Assembly: GCA_021234155.1 (NCBI GenBank) | Contig: JAJEKV010000109.1 | Span: 2,350,738 to 2,414,737, forward strand | Direction: 5' to 3' | DNA: 64,000 nt | Origin: Isoetes taiwanensis | Taxonomy: Eukaryota; Streptophyta; Lycopodiopsida; Isoetales; Isoetaceae | Shown here: in pieces, positions 32,201 to 44,480 of the stretch | Position numbering within the stretch: the first letter of the stretch is position 1 | Layout of the letters: every line of letters starts with the position of its first letter | Notes under the pieces: generated by a model | Told to the model about the DNA's origin: nothing | The model's input: only the letters and a program-made list of their open reading frames with translations | Database searches by the model: none | Made by a program: the position numbers and the translations under genes

Positions 32201-34990
32201 ACATTGAGTTATTTTGGTAGAGGTTCAACCCCGTATTTCATATTCTAAAAGCTTAAGCCAAACCGTATAGAGGCTCGATATACCATCAAAACCTTAGGCA
32301 AACTCAGATTCGACATCTTAAAATCATAGGCGCCCCCAATCATAATTGAGCATATGGGATTGAAACGAGAGGTGTCAAGAAGCTCTAACATACATGGGGC
32401 CGTGGGGCCATAGGATTGGAAACCAGATCCGACGAATCGTGGTAGTCCAGGTGCACCTCGCTTAGAATATGTAGCAAAATAAACAGTGGGGGTTCCGTGG
32501 GGGATTTGATATAGATATAATTTTGAAACCATAGACCATATCCCTAAAACAATTCAATGGGTTATTATAAAAAAAACATAGATTTAAGATAAAAAAATAG
32601 TCACATTAGCTCACCGGGTTAGATTGGTTAAAGTAGTCGATTAGGACATTGAGTTATTTTGGTAGAGGTTGAATCCAGATTTCATATTCTAAAAGCTTAA
32701 GCCAAACCGTGATAGAGGCTCGATATACCATCAAAACCTTAGGCAAACTCAGATTAGACATCTTAAAATCATAGGCGCCCCTAATCATAATTGAGCATAA
32801 TCGAAACGAGAGGTGTCAAGAAGCTCTAACATAGGGCCAGATTGAAGATCCGACGCTTAGAATATGTGGTAGTCCAGGGTGCACCTCGCTTAGAATATGT
32901 AGCAAAAAAAACAGGGGTTCCGAGGGGGATTTGATATAGATATAATTCTTGAAACCATAGACCATATCCCTAAAACAATTCAATGGGTTATTATAAAAAA
33001 ACATAGATTTAAGATAAAAATAGTCACATTAGCTCACTGGTTAGATTGGTTAAAGTAGTCAGATTAGGACATTGAGTTATTTTGGTAGAGGTTGAAGGTG
33101 ATTTCATATTCTAAAAGCTTAAGCCAAACCATATAGAGGCTCGACATACCATCAAAACCTTAGGCAAACTCGGATTCAACATCTTAAAATCATAGGCGCC
33201 CCCAATCATAATTGAGCATAATCAAACGAGAGGTGTCAAGAAGCTCTAAACATACCGGGCCATAGGATTGACAGATCCGACGACGGTGGTAGTCCAGGGT
33301 GCACCTCGCTTAGAATATGTAGCAAAATAAACAGGGGTTCCGAGGGGGATTTGATATAGATATAATTCTTGAAACCATAGACCATATCTTAAAAAACAAT
33401 TCAATGGGTTATTATAAAAAAACATAGATTTAAGATAAAAAATAGTCACATTAGCTCACTGGTTAGATTGGTTAAAGGTTAGATTGGTTAAAGTAGTCGA
33501 TAGAGGGACATTGAGTTATTTTGGTAGAGGTTAACAATCCATAGGATTGATGATCCACGATTTCATATTCTAAAAGCAAAATAAATGGGGTTCTGTGGGG
33601 ATTTGATATAGATAAGAAACCATAGACCATATCCCTAAAACAATTCAAAACCACATTAGCTCACCGGGTTAGATTGGTTAAAGTATAGAGGCTCGATATA
33701 CCATCAAAACCTTAGGCAAACTCAGATTCAACATCTTAAAATCATAGGCGCCCCCAATCATAATTGAGCATAATCAAACGTAGAGGTGTCAAGAAGCTCT
33801 AACATACGCCCGGGCCATAGGATTGACAGATCCCGACGATCGTGGTAGTCCGGGTGCACCTCGCTTAGAATATGTAGCAAAATAAACAGGGGTTCCGTGG
33901 GGATTTGATATAGATATAATTCTTGAAACCATAGACCATATCCCTAAAACAATTCAATGGGTTATTATAAAAAAACATAGATTTAAGATAAAAAATAGTC
34001 ACATTAGCTCTTTGGTTAGATTGGTTAAAGTAGTCGATTAGGACATTGAGTTATTTTGGTAGAGGTTCTAATCCCAGGATTTCATATTCTAAAAGCTTAA
34101 GCCAAACCGAGATAGAGGCTCGATATACCATCAAAACCTTAGGCAAACTCAGATTCGACATCTTAAAATCATAGGCGCCCCCAATCATAATTGAGCATAA
34201 TCAAAACGAGAGGTGTCAAGAAGCTCTAACATACAGCGGGGCCATGGGATTGACAGATCCGACGACGTGGTAGTCCGTGGTGCACCTCGCTTAGAATATG
34301 TAGCAAAATAAACAGGGGGTTCCGGGGGATTTGATATAGATATAATTCTTGAAACCATAGACCATATCCCTAAAACAATTCAATGGGTTATTATAAAAAA
34401 ACATAGATTTAAGATAAAAAATAGTCACATTAGCTCACTTTGGTTAGATTGGTTAAAGTAGTCGTATTAGGACATTGAGTTATTTTGGTAGAGGTTCGAA
34501 TCCCCGTCAGATTTCATATTCTAAAAGCTTAAGCCAAACCAGATAGAGGCTCGATATACCATCAAAACCTTAGGCAAACTCACAGATTCGACATCTTAAA
34601 ATCATAGGCGCCCCCAATCATAATTGAGCATAATCAAAGCGAGAGGTTATAACGTGGTAGACATTGCACCTCGCTTAGATATAGCAAAATAACATGGGGG
34701 CCATGGGTTTGATATAGAAACAAGGCAAAATATATCCCTAAAACAATCAATGGGTTATTATAAAAAAAAACATAGATTTAAGATAAAAAATAGTCATTAT
34801 CACCGTTAGATTGGTTAAAGTAGACTAGGACAAAGTTATTTTTGAAGGAATCCTTTGGGATTTTTATATTCTAAAACTTAAGCCAAAATAGAGGCTCGAG
34901 TTTTGATGATTCGACATCTTAAAATTAGCGCCCCTAATCATAGAGCATGATGGTTTTGACATTGCATAGATATAAAATGGTTGGATAAAA
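29085..34990 (+). repeat. tandem array of about 14 units of about 430 bp, tRNA-like boxes inside
   Basis: Unit starts, marked by GATTTGATATAGATATAATT, fall at about 29090, 29493, 29869, 30296, 30765, 31197, 31627, 32059, 32502, 32930, 33347, 33598, 33898, 34325 and 34705. Most spacings are 417-469 bases; the first units are shorter, and units at 33347 and 33598 are internally deleted. The last unit (34705-34990) is decayed. Each unit has a conserved block (start to about +130), an A-box-like TAGCTCACTGG, a B-box-like GGTTCGAATCC about 60 bases later, a CATATTCTAAAAGCTTAAGC block, and a GC-rich end. Copies differ mainly by short indels at CG-rich spots. Minus-strand frames that recur in the units are repeat shadows. 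Confidence 0.95.
30402..30472 (+). other. tRNA-like Pol III box pair (best-preserved copy)
   Basis: TAGCTCACTGG (30402-30412) fits the tRNA A box, and GGTTCGAATCC (30462-30472) fits the B box exactly, followed by CCCG. Perfect B boxes also occur at 29644 and 34492; the other units have lost one base (GGTTCAATCC). No acceptor stem or normal anticodon arm can be formed, so it is not a tRNA gene. Such box pairs head tRNA-derived SINEs. Confidence 0.6.
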
Positions 34991-37130
34991 AACATTTAGG
35001 GTTCTACATCTCGTTTTCCTCTTGACGTATAAATCTATCGCTTTAGGGTTTTGTGAAGGAAGCTTTGGGATTTTTATATTCCATTCAGGAGTTTCTTGAT
35101 GCCGAGTTTTAGGATGCGCCAGTTTAGGATGGCAAAAACATTTAGGGTTTGTTGCGCTTAGGGTTCGTTGTCGCCTATTCGGACTCTTTATTTATCAGGG
35201 ATTTTGACGATTTAGGGTTTTTTGCTTCTACATCTGATTTGCTTCTACAATTTCCATCGGACTCCTTTTGCTTCTACAAACCTATCGGACTTCTACAAAG
35301 ATGATTCACATTCATGTTTTATATCCGTGAGATTCGCAGGTCTTATTGGCATATAAGCTTGATAACGTGCATATATAAGCCCTGATTCAGATTTTCGTGC
35401 GGATTTTCTATGATGCAAAGAAAAATGTTGTCATCTTCAAAACCTAACTGTGGGAAAACCGCTGTTGTACCGGCTTGATGGCTCGAAAGCAGAGGTTTGG
35501 CTTTGTTATTTTAGCTTAAATTTGATCTTAGTTGGATCGTTGGTTGTGTATCACAGTTAGGGAATGATTTGATTTTTCCAAAGAACGCTTCACTAGGAAA
35601 GTTGTAAAATACTTAATGTTTGGCCCCTTTGGGCTGTCTCGAACACAAATGTCCCTCTCGCTTTGAAGAGGAAATTGAGGAAGGTTTTTGAAGTATCTCG
35701 GTATAATGCACCTCTGTTTTTTCAACCCTTTTAGGTTCTTTTGTTCAATCTTATCAAGACATTCTTGTCGCAAGATTCTTGTTCAATCTTATCAAGGCAT
35801 GTTTTTGAAAAACTCTTGTTTGATCATGTTGTTGCGTATTTTCCATCAGACATGATTCAAAACTCAAGATATTGCTCTTCTTGAGAATTTGAAAAGGTTT
35901 AGTATGCTATGATTAGTATCGCTTCAGCAAAGAACTCGCTTCCCAACTTTGCAAATCAGATGAGGGTGCAGAACTTTGCAACTTTATACCGCTCGACAAG
36001 TTGGTAGGAGATGTGGCATGAATCGTCCTTGCTGAGCCTGTCATTCAGTTTTAACTACTTATAAAGTATACGTGTAGCAATAGACCAGACTTCCATTTCA
36101 ACGGATGTTTAGCTCTTTTGATATGTTCTATGTTCTGCCATAGAACATATGTATTAGGAACTTATTTTTATCTTCTTATCAAGTGTGCATCATATATTTA
36201 GCTCATTGTTTTGGTCCATTGACTCACATTTCTATTTACTTCATTATGAGTTCAAATGTTCGTATGTTTAGCCCTTGGTTGTGCTGTGTGATTCCAGCAG
36301 ATTGGAAGATAGCCTTATTATACATGTTGCTGCGCTAAAGACATTTTTTAATTCCATATATGTTAGCTTATTGTCTTCTAATGTATGTTAGCTTATTGTC
36401 TTCTTATGGCATGGTCTATTTAGTCCCATTTTGAATGTTTTTTCTTCTCTTTGGACTATTCAAATGGTATTGTACAATTTCTACAAGGAGGTCCTACCTT
36501 GTTCATGAAGTGCAATAACCACAAAGCTAATTGCATCCTTCATGGTCTTACCATTTGACAATTTTATTTTCAATCATCGATAATCAAGTTGTAACTGACG
36601 TGGAAGCAACTTTACTACTGTAAAAAAGGAGGCTGGGCCGCCATATGTAGCAAGTATTACCTAAGATTGTATAGCATAGCATACTAAACCTACGTATGCT
36701 ATGCTATGCTTAGTATTTCAGAATTTGTATGCTATGCTTACAACTGCATGTTATTGTGTTTTTGGGTTTCTAGAACATTACCAATATTTTTTGTGTGGCA
36801 TCACAACGGATGGCTCCTACAACATGCAATTCCTTAAATGCTCGCAAACAAACTTAAAACATCTTTGTCTAATTCTCCTGTTTTTGCTACTTGTGATTTT
36901 CTTGGTCTATAGAATAATTTGTTTACCCCCCAAAAGATGATTTTTTTTTTTTTTGAAACTTCTCTTTATCAAAATGTCTGTGCAAAAGCACTATTTTCAA
37001 GAAAAGTTTTACGTAATGTTTGGCTAAAAACGACCAAAGCCTCTTTTTAGCTAAATCTTAAGATTTTAGATTTTTAGAGGAATCTTTAAACGCACTTCTT
37101 AAATTAGTGCTTTCATTTTAAACATTGTTA
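34990..37130. other. intergenic DNA with TTTAGGG motifs and small hairpins
   Basis: Five TTTAGGGTT or CTTAGGGTT motifs lie between 34996 and 35220. They are scattered, not tandem. A 12-bp-arm hairpin (ATATGTTCTATG ... CATAGAACATAT) is at 36121-36150, and a 13-bp-arm hairpin (TAGCATAGCATAC ... GTATGCTATGCTA) is at 36672-36706. A 24-bp tandem duplication containing GTTAGCTTATTGTCTTCT is at about 36358-36408. No gene is recognised. Confidence 0.5.
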
Positions 37131-37143
37131 TGCAACAAAAACA

Positions 37144-37291
37144 CGCTTGGCGCGATTTGAATATGAATACAAAGCAAATGAAACTGCGCCAGGCGTGTTT
37201 TGTCCCAATCAAAATGCAACAAATAGCGCGTGGCGCGGTTTAGAAGTGACCTTAAGGACAAAGAAAATAATTAAACTGCGCCAGGGGCGTC
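37144..37291. repeat. GCGCCAGGCGCG-type palindromes, second cluster, left group
   Basis: Four related motifs in 150 bases: GCTTGGCGCGATTTG (37144), ACTGCGCCAGGCGTGTTT (37183), TAGCGCGTGGCGCGGTTT (37224) and ACTGCGCCAGGGGCGT (37276). Spacing is about 40-52 bases, and three are followed by AATCAAAATGCAA-type sequence or a variant of it. Confidence 0.8.
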
Positions 37292-37319
37292 TTGTCTGAA
37301 TCAAAATGCAAAGGACACA

Positions 37320-39280
37320 ACTAACTATAAAAAGCACAAATAACTCTGTAAACACCACAACTTAAAGAGTTGAATCTTCATCTCAGGACACAACTAACTA
37401 TAAAAACACAACTAAATCAATAATCTTTTTCAGCCTAAGTATACAAGCTTGAGACAGCACATACAGATTAAAAGAAAAAACAACATGCACACATTAAACA
37501 TTTCTTTGCATACATTTTTGGGACATATGAACTCAAGTATTAGAGGACATATGCTTCTTATCGGATAATAACAAAACCTAAAAACCTAAATCCTAAAAAC
37601 CTAACAAAAAGAAGGACACAGAAATAAAGTACAGAACAAAAACACTGATTCATACCTGAGGCGCTTGCTGGATTTGTGCTTTCTACTTGTTCAAGAAGCT
37701 CCGTGCTCGATTTGTGCTTTGGCCTCTGCCGCCCACCTCTACCAAGCCTACTCAAGGCCGCCGTGATCCTCTAGACGCCATAGAACTGCAAGCGGATAAT
37801 ATGAGATCGGGTTTTGGTTTAAACTTATATATATATGCTCATAATCTAGGACCGCCGATTTACAAATCAGAATTCAAATTCGTGATCCTTTTCAATTTAT
37901 ATCGCTTTAATTAATGCCCCCCCGCCATTTACAAATTTAAATGTGTTTTTCTTTTTAGTGCAATTTCAAGAAAACAATTATTTTCAAGAAACGATATGTG
38001 GCAATCTACTACCACCTAATCGGCCACCTACTATCAGAGCGCCTCAATCGACCATTCCTACTATCGAGAGCCTAAGGTCAATCGACTATCGTGAGCCCAA
38101 GATCCTTCTAGAACGCCGGATCGATCGAGCCGTTTTCAACCCCAAGATCAATCGATGTCTGGCCGAACTATGGTGAGTGTGATTCCATTCGAATATGCAC
38201 ACCTTCGCCCTCTATTTTTCCCAATGCATTCTCGTCCTTTATCGCTGTGGGAGAAGAATACTATCTTTTAACAAAGAAACTTGAAGCACCGAAAGTAGGA
38301 TTATGTAAAATCAAGCTCAATCCAAGTTCTATGTGTCATGGTGTTCCTCTTGGAAACAGATTTTCAGAAGATTTCCATTATAAACCGCAATTATGAAGAT
38401 GAGGCTCTTCCACGAAGACACCCCAGTGGCTTATACGGTTGGTGAAAGCGGGCACATTTGTAGCATGGCCAAAAGAACGCCCCAAAAGGTAATGATATTT
38501 GTATATTCAAAAAAAAAATGAATATATCATAACATCTCGTGATGTTGTGAATTTTGAATTTTTGATGTTCTTTAGTTGTTATATCAATCCCATGAAACTA
38601 CACATTAATGAAAATATGTAGTTTCTGGGGTTGGTCATACCGGCCGGAGGGCATCAAAGGATTCAATGTTTTTGACATTGCATATAAAAAAGCATAATAC
38701 AATAAGCATTGACATAAAAGTAAGTTGTAAAATTGCGCCAAAGCGCCGAGATTGTATTTATATTCAAAAGAAATATATGTACATTTTTCCTTCGTGGAAA
38801 ATGCGCCGTGCACGAAGTTCTTTCTATTTCTACAAAATGTCACATAGGCCCACTTCATCGCCCAATATCGAAAGTAAAGTCCCACTGTACCACTCGATAT
38901 GACATCATCCTTCCATTCCTCGCGAATGTCGAGTCTCCAAATCGAGTGTCCCGTCGATCCTTGATACTCCTAATCGATCCTCGTATTTATTTGTTGGCAT
39001 GAGCCTTACTACGAGCATGAGGAGCTGTGATATGTCCAAAGGATGCGATGGTAGCATTCCCATGGCCCCCTCGACAGTGTCGTCATATGGTTTGTCCAAC
39101 TCTTTGTGAATGTTTTGAACAAGAATTAAGTAGTATCTTGTAATGTGGTCCGCTGATGGTCGCCCGTGAGGAAGTATATTTGAACTAGAAGCAGCCATGT
39201 GTAATGCACTAGAACGAGAGAAATTAACTAATTAGCAAATGATATTCCTCTTCCCAGAAAACGATTCTACGTATACAAAA
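37320..39280. other. DNA between the two palindrome groups, no recognised gene
   Basis: If the palindrome groups at 37.1 and 39.3 kb are ends of one element, this is its interior. Minus-strand frames at 38598-38885 (95 aa) and 38905-39198 (97 aa, starting MAASSSNILPHGRPSADHIT) are the longest, and I recognise neither. Two more GC motifs lie inside, at 38734-38750 and 38802-38815. The stretch 38020-38165 is rich in ATCGA repeats. A 22-bp direct repeat, GGACACAACTAACTATAAAA, occurs at 37315 and 37385. Confidence 0.4.
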
Positions 39281-39286
39281 TTCAAA

Positions 39287-39460
39287 ACGCGCCAGGCGCA
39301 TTTACTATAGTGTTTTTTTCACAGATCTACTTCACATGCTACCGGCGCGATTTGTATAAAGCATTATGAAATAGAAAGGCAAACTAGAAACGCTACCGGG
39401 CGCGATTTGATTAACCTAGTGGGAAATAGGAAGCCAAACTAGAAATGCGCAAGCGCGATT
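39287..39460. repeat. GCGCCAGGCGCG-type palindromes, second cluster, right group
   Basis: Four motifs at 39287, 39341, 39394 and 39446, each a variant of GCGCCAGGCGCGATTT, spaced 50-55 bases. Two are preceded by AAACTAGAAA, so the group is a short degenerate tandem repeat with a GC palindrome in each unit. Confidence 0.8.
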
Positions 39461-39599
39461 TCGCCCATTCTAACATATCATTCTATAGAATTAAAATCTG
39501 CATAAAAAAAACGTAGAATAGAATAAGAGCCAGTACAATAGAATTTGAAGCCATGGGAATAGAAAGAGGAAATCTAAGAGCAAATAGAGCAGAATAAGA

Positions 39600-41410
39600 A
39601 CTCATAGAGCATTATTTAGTTTAGTTCATTATTTAGTTCATTATTTACTTCATTGTTTTAGTTCATTGTTTAGAACTCCTTGTTTAGTTCATTATTTAGT
39701 TCATTGTTTAGAACTCCTTATTTAGTTCATTATTTAGAGCAGATAGAAGAAGAGCTAGTGAAATAGAATAAGAGCAGATACAGCAAAATCATATAAGCAA
39801 GATCATAGAGCAGATAGATCATAGAGCAAGATCATATAGGCAAGATCATAGAGCAAGATCATATAAGCAATATAACATGTTTATTAGCAATAGATCTATA
39901 TATGAAGGTGCTAGGGCAAGATAGGACCTGATGCATCTAAAAGTCTAAGCCGATAAGCACTCCCCTTGATTAACCCCTCAAGCTCATATAATGTATAAAG
40001 AATGATAAAGCGATACAAATGTAACTTTCAAATACTTTAAGTAAAGAACAGGAAATACTAACCTATTTGTGTTCTGTACCCGAGATTTGAGCCTTTGCAG
40101 GGTCTCTCCACGGCTGAAGGATGAGCATGTTCTTAGGCCATCATAGGAACATGAATGGGGTCAAAAGCGCATACGCCGCTCACATACACGAAAGTGCTCT
40201 CCAAACCGTGAGAGGTGGTTGCCCATCACACGGCTCTCCAACCAACACACTCGTTGAGCTTTTGTTTGGCGGGGAAGAAGTACAGTACAGGTAAGTCACC
40301 AACAAGGGGTCGTACATGAATATTCACCTGTTGTCCATCGACTACGCCTTTCGGCCTGATCTTAGGCCCTGACTCACCCTCCATGGACGAACCTTGCGGA
40401 GGAACCCTTGAGCCGAAACCAAAAATCGAAAACAAAAGTTGATTTGAGCCTAGAAGAAGCCAATAGCAGATGATTTGAGCCTTAAGAAGCCGAGAAGAAG
40501 CAATAGCAGATAATTTGGAAACCGGGAAGCCGAGAACCTTTAACACAAAACCAAAAAGCCAGAAAACTTTGTTATTCCAAGCCGGGGAGAGAGAGAGCGT
40601 AAACCTTTGAGCCGAAAGCTTTGTAGAAACCTTTGAGCCGAAAACCCAAAAGCAGAAGATTGTAGAAGCCGAAAAGCCACAGAGATTGTAGAGAGCTCGA
40701 AAGCGCAGATAAAAGCAGATAGAAGCCGAGTTTAAAACCGAAAAGTAGATTGAAAGCCGAGAAAGAAGCAGATTGAAGCAGATAGAAGCCGAGAAAGCAG
40801 ATTGAAGCAGATAGAAGCCGAGAAATTGGAAGCCAAATTGAAGCGTAATACTGAACGCCCTGGAATGAATTAGACAAGTTCGAAAGTGTGAGAGAAAAGT
40901 TCGAAAAGGAACGCTAACTTGAAATAATAACTGCTTTTAAAATTTCGTACCGCGCCATTATAACTTCCGCGAAAATTTATTACAAGGGTTAATAGTTTTA
41001 AGGACCGCTAGTTTAAAAGTTTAAAAGTTATAAGTTATAAGTTTATATGCTAGTTATAAGTTAATAGTTAAGTTATAAGTTTAAAAGTTCATGAATTAGA
41101 GTTTAGAAGTTAAGGTTGTACTTAGAATTTAGAAGTTAAGGTTATACTTAGAATTAGAATTTAGAACTTCCAAAGTTAAGGTTATAAGTTAATAATTAGA
41201 TTATAAGTACATAGTTAAGGTTATAAGTTTAAAAGTTCATAAATTAGAACTTCTAACCTTAAAACTTTTAACCTACAATAACTTTCCAATCTTAAAATTT
41301 CTAACCTATAATAAACTTCTTAACCTTAAAACTGCTAACCTATAATAACCTTAAAAGTTGTTTCTAAGGTTATTATAGGATACAAGTTAGAAGGTTATAA
41401 GTTAGAGGGT
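39600..41410. repeat. run of low-complexity minisatellites
   Basis: Successive degenerate repeats: TTATTTAGTTCA (39610-39735), AGCAAGATCATAGAGCAGAT (39780-39870), AGAAGCCGAGAAAGCAGATT (40430-40850), and AAGTTATAAGTTAATAG-type AT repeats (41000-41400). The region 39880-40430 between them has no recognised gene. Minus-strand frames over 40226-40877 are made of these repeats and are not credible genes. Confidence 0.6.
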
Positions 41411-41589
41411 TTTATTAATATATAATGTTGAGGAAAATAACTTGGGCAATCCCATTATATAAATAGAATGATCAAATAGAATAAGACATATGAGGCTTTC
41501 ATTTATGAACATGTTAGGGAGAGGTTACTTGATATGCTAACTTACTATATGTTTTATGCATTTTAGGTCAATGGCATGCAAAATGCTAA

Positions 41590-44480
41590 AAAAAAAAGCC
41601 CCAATGATGCTGATCAAGGCAAGGAAAATCCCCAACTAATGAACATGATGCCCAAGGAAAGGAAAATACCTCAAATGATGTTGATGATGGCAAAGGAAAG
41701 GAAAAGACTCCAAATGATGTTGATGATGGCAAAGGAAAGGAAAAGACCAGAAATGAAAAGGATGATGCCAAAGGAAAGGAAATTGTACTTTATACTCGGG
41801 TCGATTGGAAAAACAAAAAGGTCAAGATCCTGCATGCATGCAACAGAGAGGCAGTAGGAGAAGGGATTATTGTTCTAGCAGCAAAATGATGAAAGATTAG
41901 GGGAGGACAGGTTAGGTGTGTCAATCTCAAAATTATATGACAATTGGAAGGAAAAGGGTTCTCAGTAAACAAGAATGCCTTGTTTGTGTGAAGCAACTAG
42001 AGGTTCCAACTATTGTTGCATGGCCTAGGGACAGTATTCAACTAGAGGGGAACTACATGCTTCCTATAGATGTAGAACCATTGTCAATAATGTTCACACA
42101 GTGTAGCAAGTGGCCACTTCCAACTTTCAAATATTATCCCACCAAAAGATGCAAGTCAGATTATGATTGTTCTCCTGAAGACCTGATGAAGGTTAGAGGA
42201 AGTGAATGTTGTTGGGCCTCTTGTATTAGAATGTTCACAATAGAGGAGATGGTGGTAGCAAGAGCTACATATCAGGAACATAAGTGTGATAGCAGGAGGA
42301 ATTTCATGTACACCATATTTGGCTATGCAATTCAGGATGAAAGATCAAAGAAGAAAAGATTCTCATTGAATGGAAAGTGGATATGTTCAAAAGCATGGAT
42401 GGCTATACATGGAATCCCAACCTCTTCTTGGCACAACTAGCAAAAGAGACATGAAAATGGTAGTAAAATTGCATTGCATGGGAACACTGGCCTGGTAAGG
42501 ACTACCTCAAGAACTATAGCTACCAAAGGAAATATTTGAAAGATATATGGATTTCAATGCGCAAAAACATGCCACATAAGAGTAAGAAGGATGAATGTGG
42601 TAGAGTTATTGTTGAAAGAGATTGCCATCCCATTGTACCCTTAAGAGCATATTAGAGGAAATAAATGCATTGCTTCGGGGAACTTGAGTGGTTCTCTATA
42701 TCCCAAAGCCAGCTTTTAGTAGGTGGAATAAGCATTTCAAGCATGTGACCATAGCAACTTCAAACAACTTTGCCAAGTGCAATTTATGTGCTAGGTGAAG
42801 GAGACACTAGATAAGACCAGGCAACCAAGTCTAAGGGCAAAGATAAGGAACATATGAAGGACCATATGATGATCAACTTATTGGATGTGGAGGACCTTAT
42901 CTGCGCAATGGAACCTAATAACTATCTCATGTATTATACATGATAAAATGGACCAATGTAAGACTTGTCTTCCACAATTCAAGTACATTCCTAAGTCATG
43001 TGGAAGATCATACCCTTGCGCATTTCAATGACCGGGCAATATTGCATGGGTAGTCTCGCACCTACTATGGCCATTTCAGGTTTAGAGTTGTGGAGTGATG
43101 GTCTAGATTTTCACATTGGGAGTATCATGAGGTGTTTAAGAAACTATGAGAAGGGTTACAATGGTCACCTACAGGATCCTACAACCAGCTGTGTGCACTA
43201 CATAGTGCATTGTTGGATGGAACCCTAATAGTATTGAAAAGTTTAGCAAGGCAAGGTTTAGGAGGAATGGACCTAATGAACATGTTGGAGCTTCAACATC
43301 TCGTGCTAAACCTCGAGATCCTGCCGTAAAGCTCCTCTTGCAACTAGATAATTGTGCGGGTCAAAATAAGAACAGTGGATGTTTTTTTCCTATCCTACTT
43401 AAACATTTTGGGTATTTTGAAAGAGTCAATTTGGGGTTCCTAATGCCCGGACATACCATGAGGATGTGGACGCATTGTTTGGAAAATATAGTCATGTATT
43501 GAGACAGCCAGACAGATTTACCAACTTTCCTGTGCTATTGGAAATATTTCATGGATGTACAAACCATCTCCTATAGGATCTATCATAGAAGAAGTGCCTG
43601 ATTGGAAGAGTTTTGTGGATGGTTATGCTCGACATGGAAGGTCATTCTAGACCTCTTCAATTCACTTTTTGGGTGAGAGAAGGATTCCAATCATGCAATG
43701 GAAAATGAGACCTTCAGAGGAGAAGTGGAGAGATGGGGCAGAAATTTGAAAAAATGTGGATGCAAATGGCAAGTCTATGATACCTCCCGGTCAACCAAAA
43801 GCTCTAAAACCAATCAAGAAGTCAAGCAATTGGGATTGACTAAGGATGGCATCAATGACTACATCAAGCATTGGCAAACTAATTCAAATGAGACTAATCG
43901 CATTGATAGATTATTGGAAGAAGGTGATCAACTTGTTGGATGAGGTAGACACATCCTCTAAGAGCTGAAAGAAGGGTGGTTCCCTAAAAGTAAGTGGAAA
44001 ACATTAGTCGGTCTTCGATTTAAGATGATGGTACCATTAGTAGCATTGTGAAGGCATATGCTCCTCCTCAACTGGAGCAAACACTATGTTGGTCCTAAGA
44101 AGGATAGGCCAAAATATCTAGGCATGGATTATTATGAACCTTCTAATCGACGTGGAGTGCCACCAATTTGTAGTAGTAAAACCAAAGAGATCTAGAGACC
44201 TATCCAAAGGTGGTTGGGATACACTATCTCGATATTTGCAAAGAAGAAGGTGATGTTAACTTCAATAAGGTGCTGTGGAATGGTGGTGTCCAAGACATCA
44301 GTTGAGTAATGTCACCGATAAAGAAAGATATTCGATTGCTTCGGACAAAGAGGTGGAGGAGAAATCCTAGTGATCCCGATCTTTGGCTAGACATTGAAAC
44401 CGTATTGTACTCGTGGACTCCAAAAACTATTCCAAGTAAAACAAATGAGAGTTACAATACCCTCGTGATGTAAGGAATAA
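41590..44480 (+). pseudogene. transposon-type gene with DNCAGQNKN core (DUF7869-like), broken
   Basis: Read over several frames, this gives a Lys/Asp/Gly-rich repeat (41660-41770, unit about DDGKGKEKTPNDV) and a segment VGEGIIVLAA with a following AWPRDSIQLE, like the region before such cores. A 174-codon frame (41916-42440) with ARATYQEHKCDSRRNFMYTI follows, then a metal-site-like stretch WNKHFKHVTIATSNNFAKCN plus LCAR (42735-42800). Last is the core LLLQLDNCAGQNKNSG (about 43333-43380) and LGFLMPGHT (43430-43460). One base appears to be missing after GHT; the next frame continues EDVDALFGKYSHVLR. DNCxGQNKN with GHTxEDxD marks a family common in transposon-like genes of mosses, ferns and animals, with unproven nuclease activity. 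Many stops remain, so it is dead. Confidence 0.65.

Noticed and set aside
29085-34990. CRISPR array
   Set aside because: Units are about 430 bp tandem repeats without short repeats and unique spacers, and the DNA is plant nuclear.
34990-35230. True telomere tract
   Set aside because: The TTTAGGG motifs are scattered and separated by unrelated sequence.
40226-40877. Two minus-strand frames of about 100 codons
   Set aside because: They are made of the AGAAGCCGAG minisatellite and show biased, repetitive translation.
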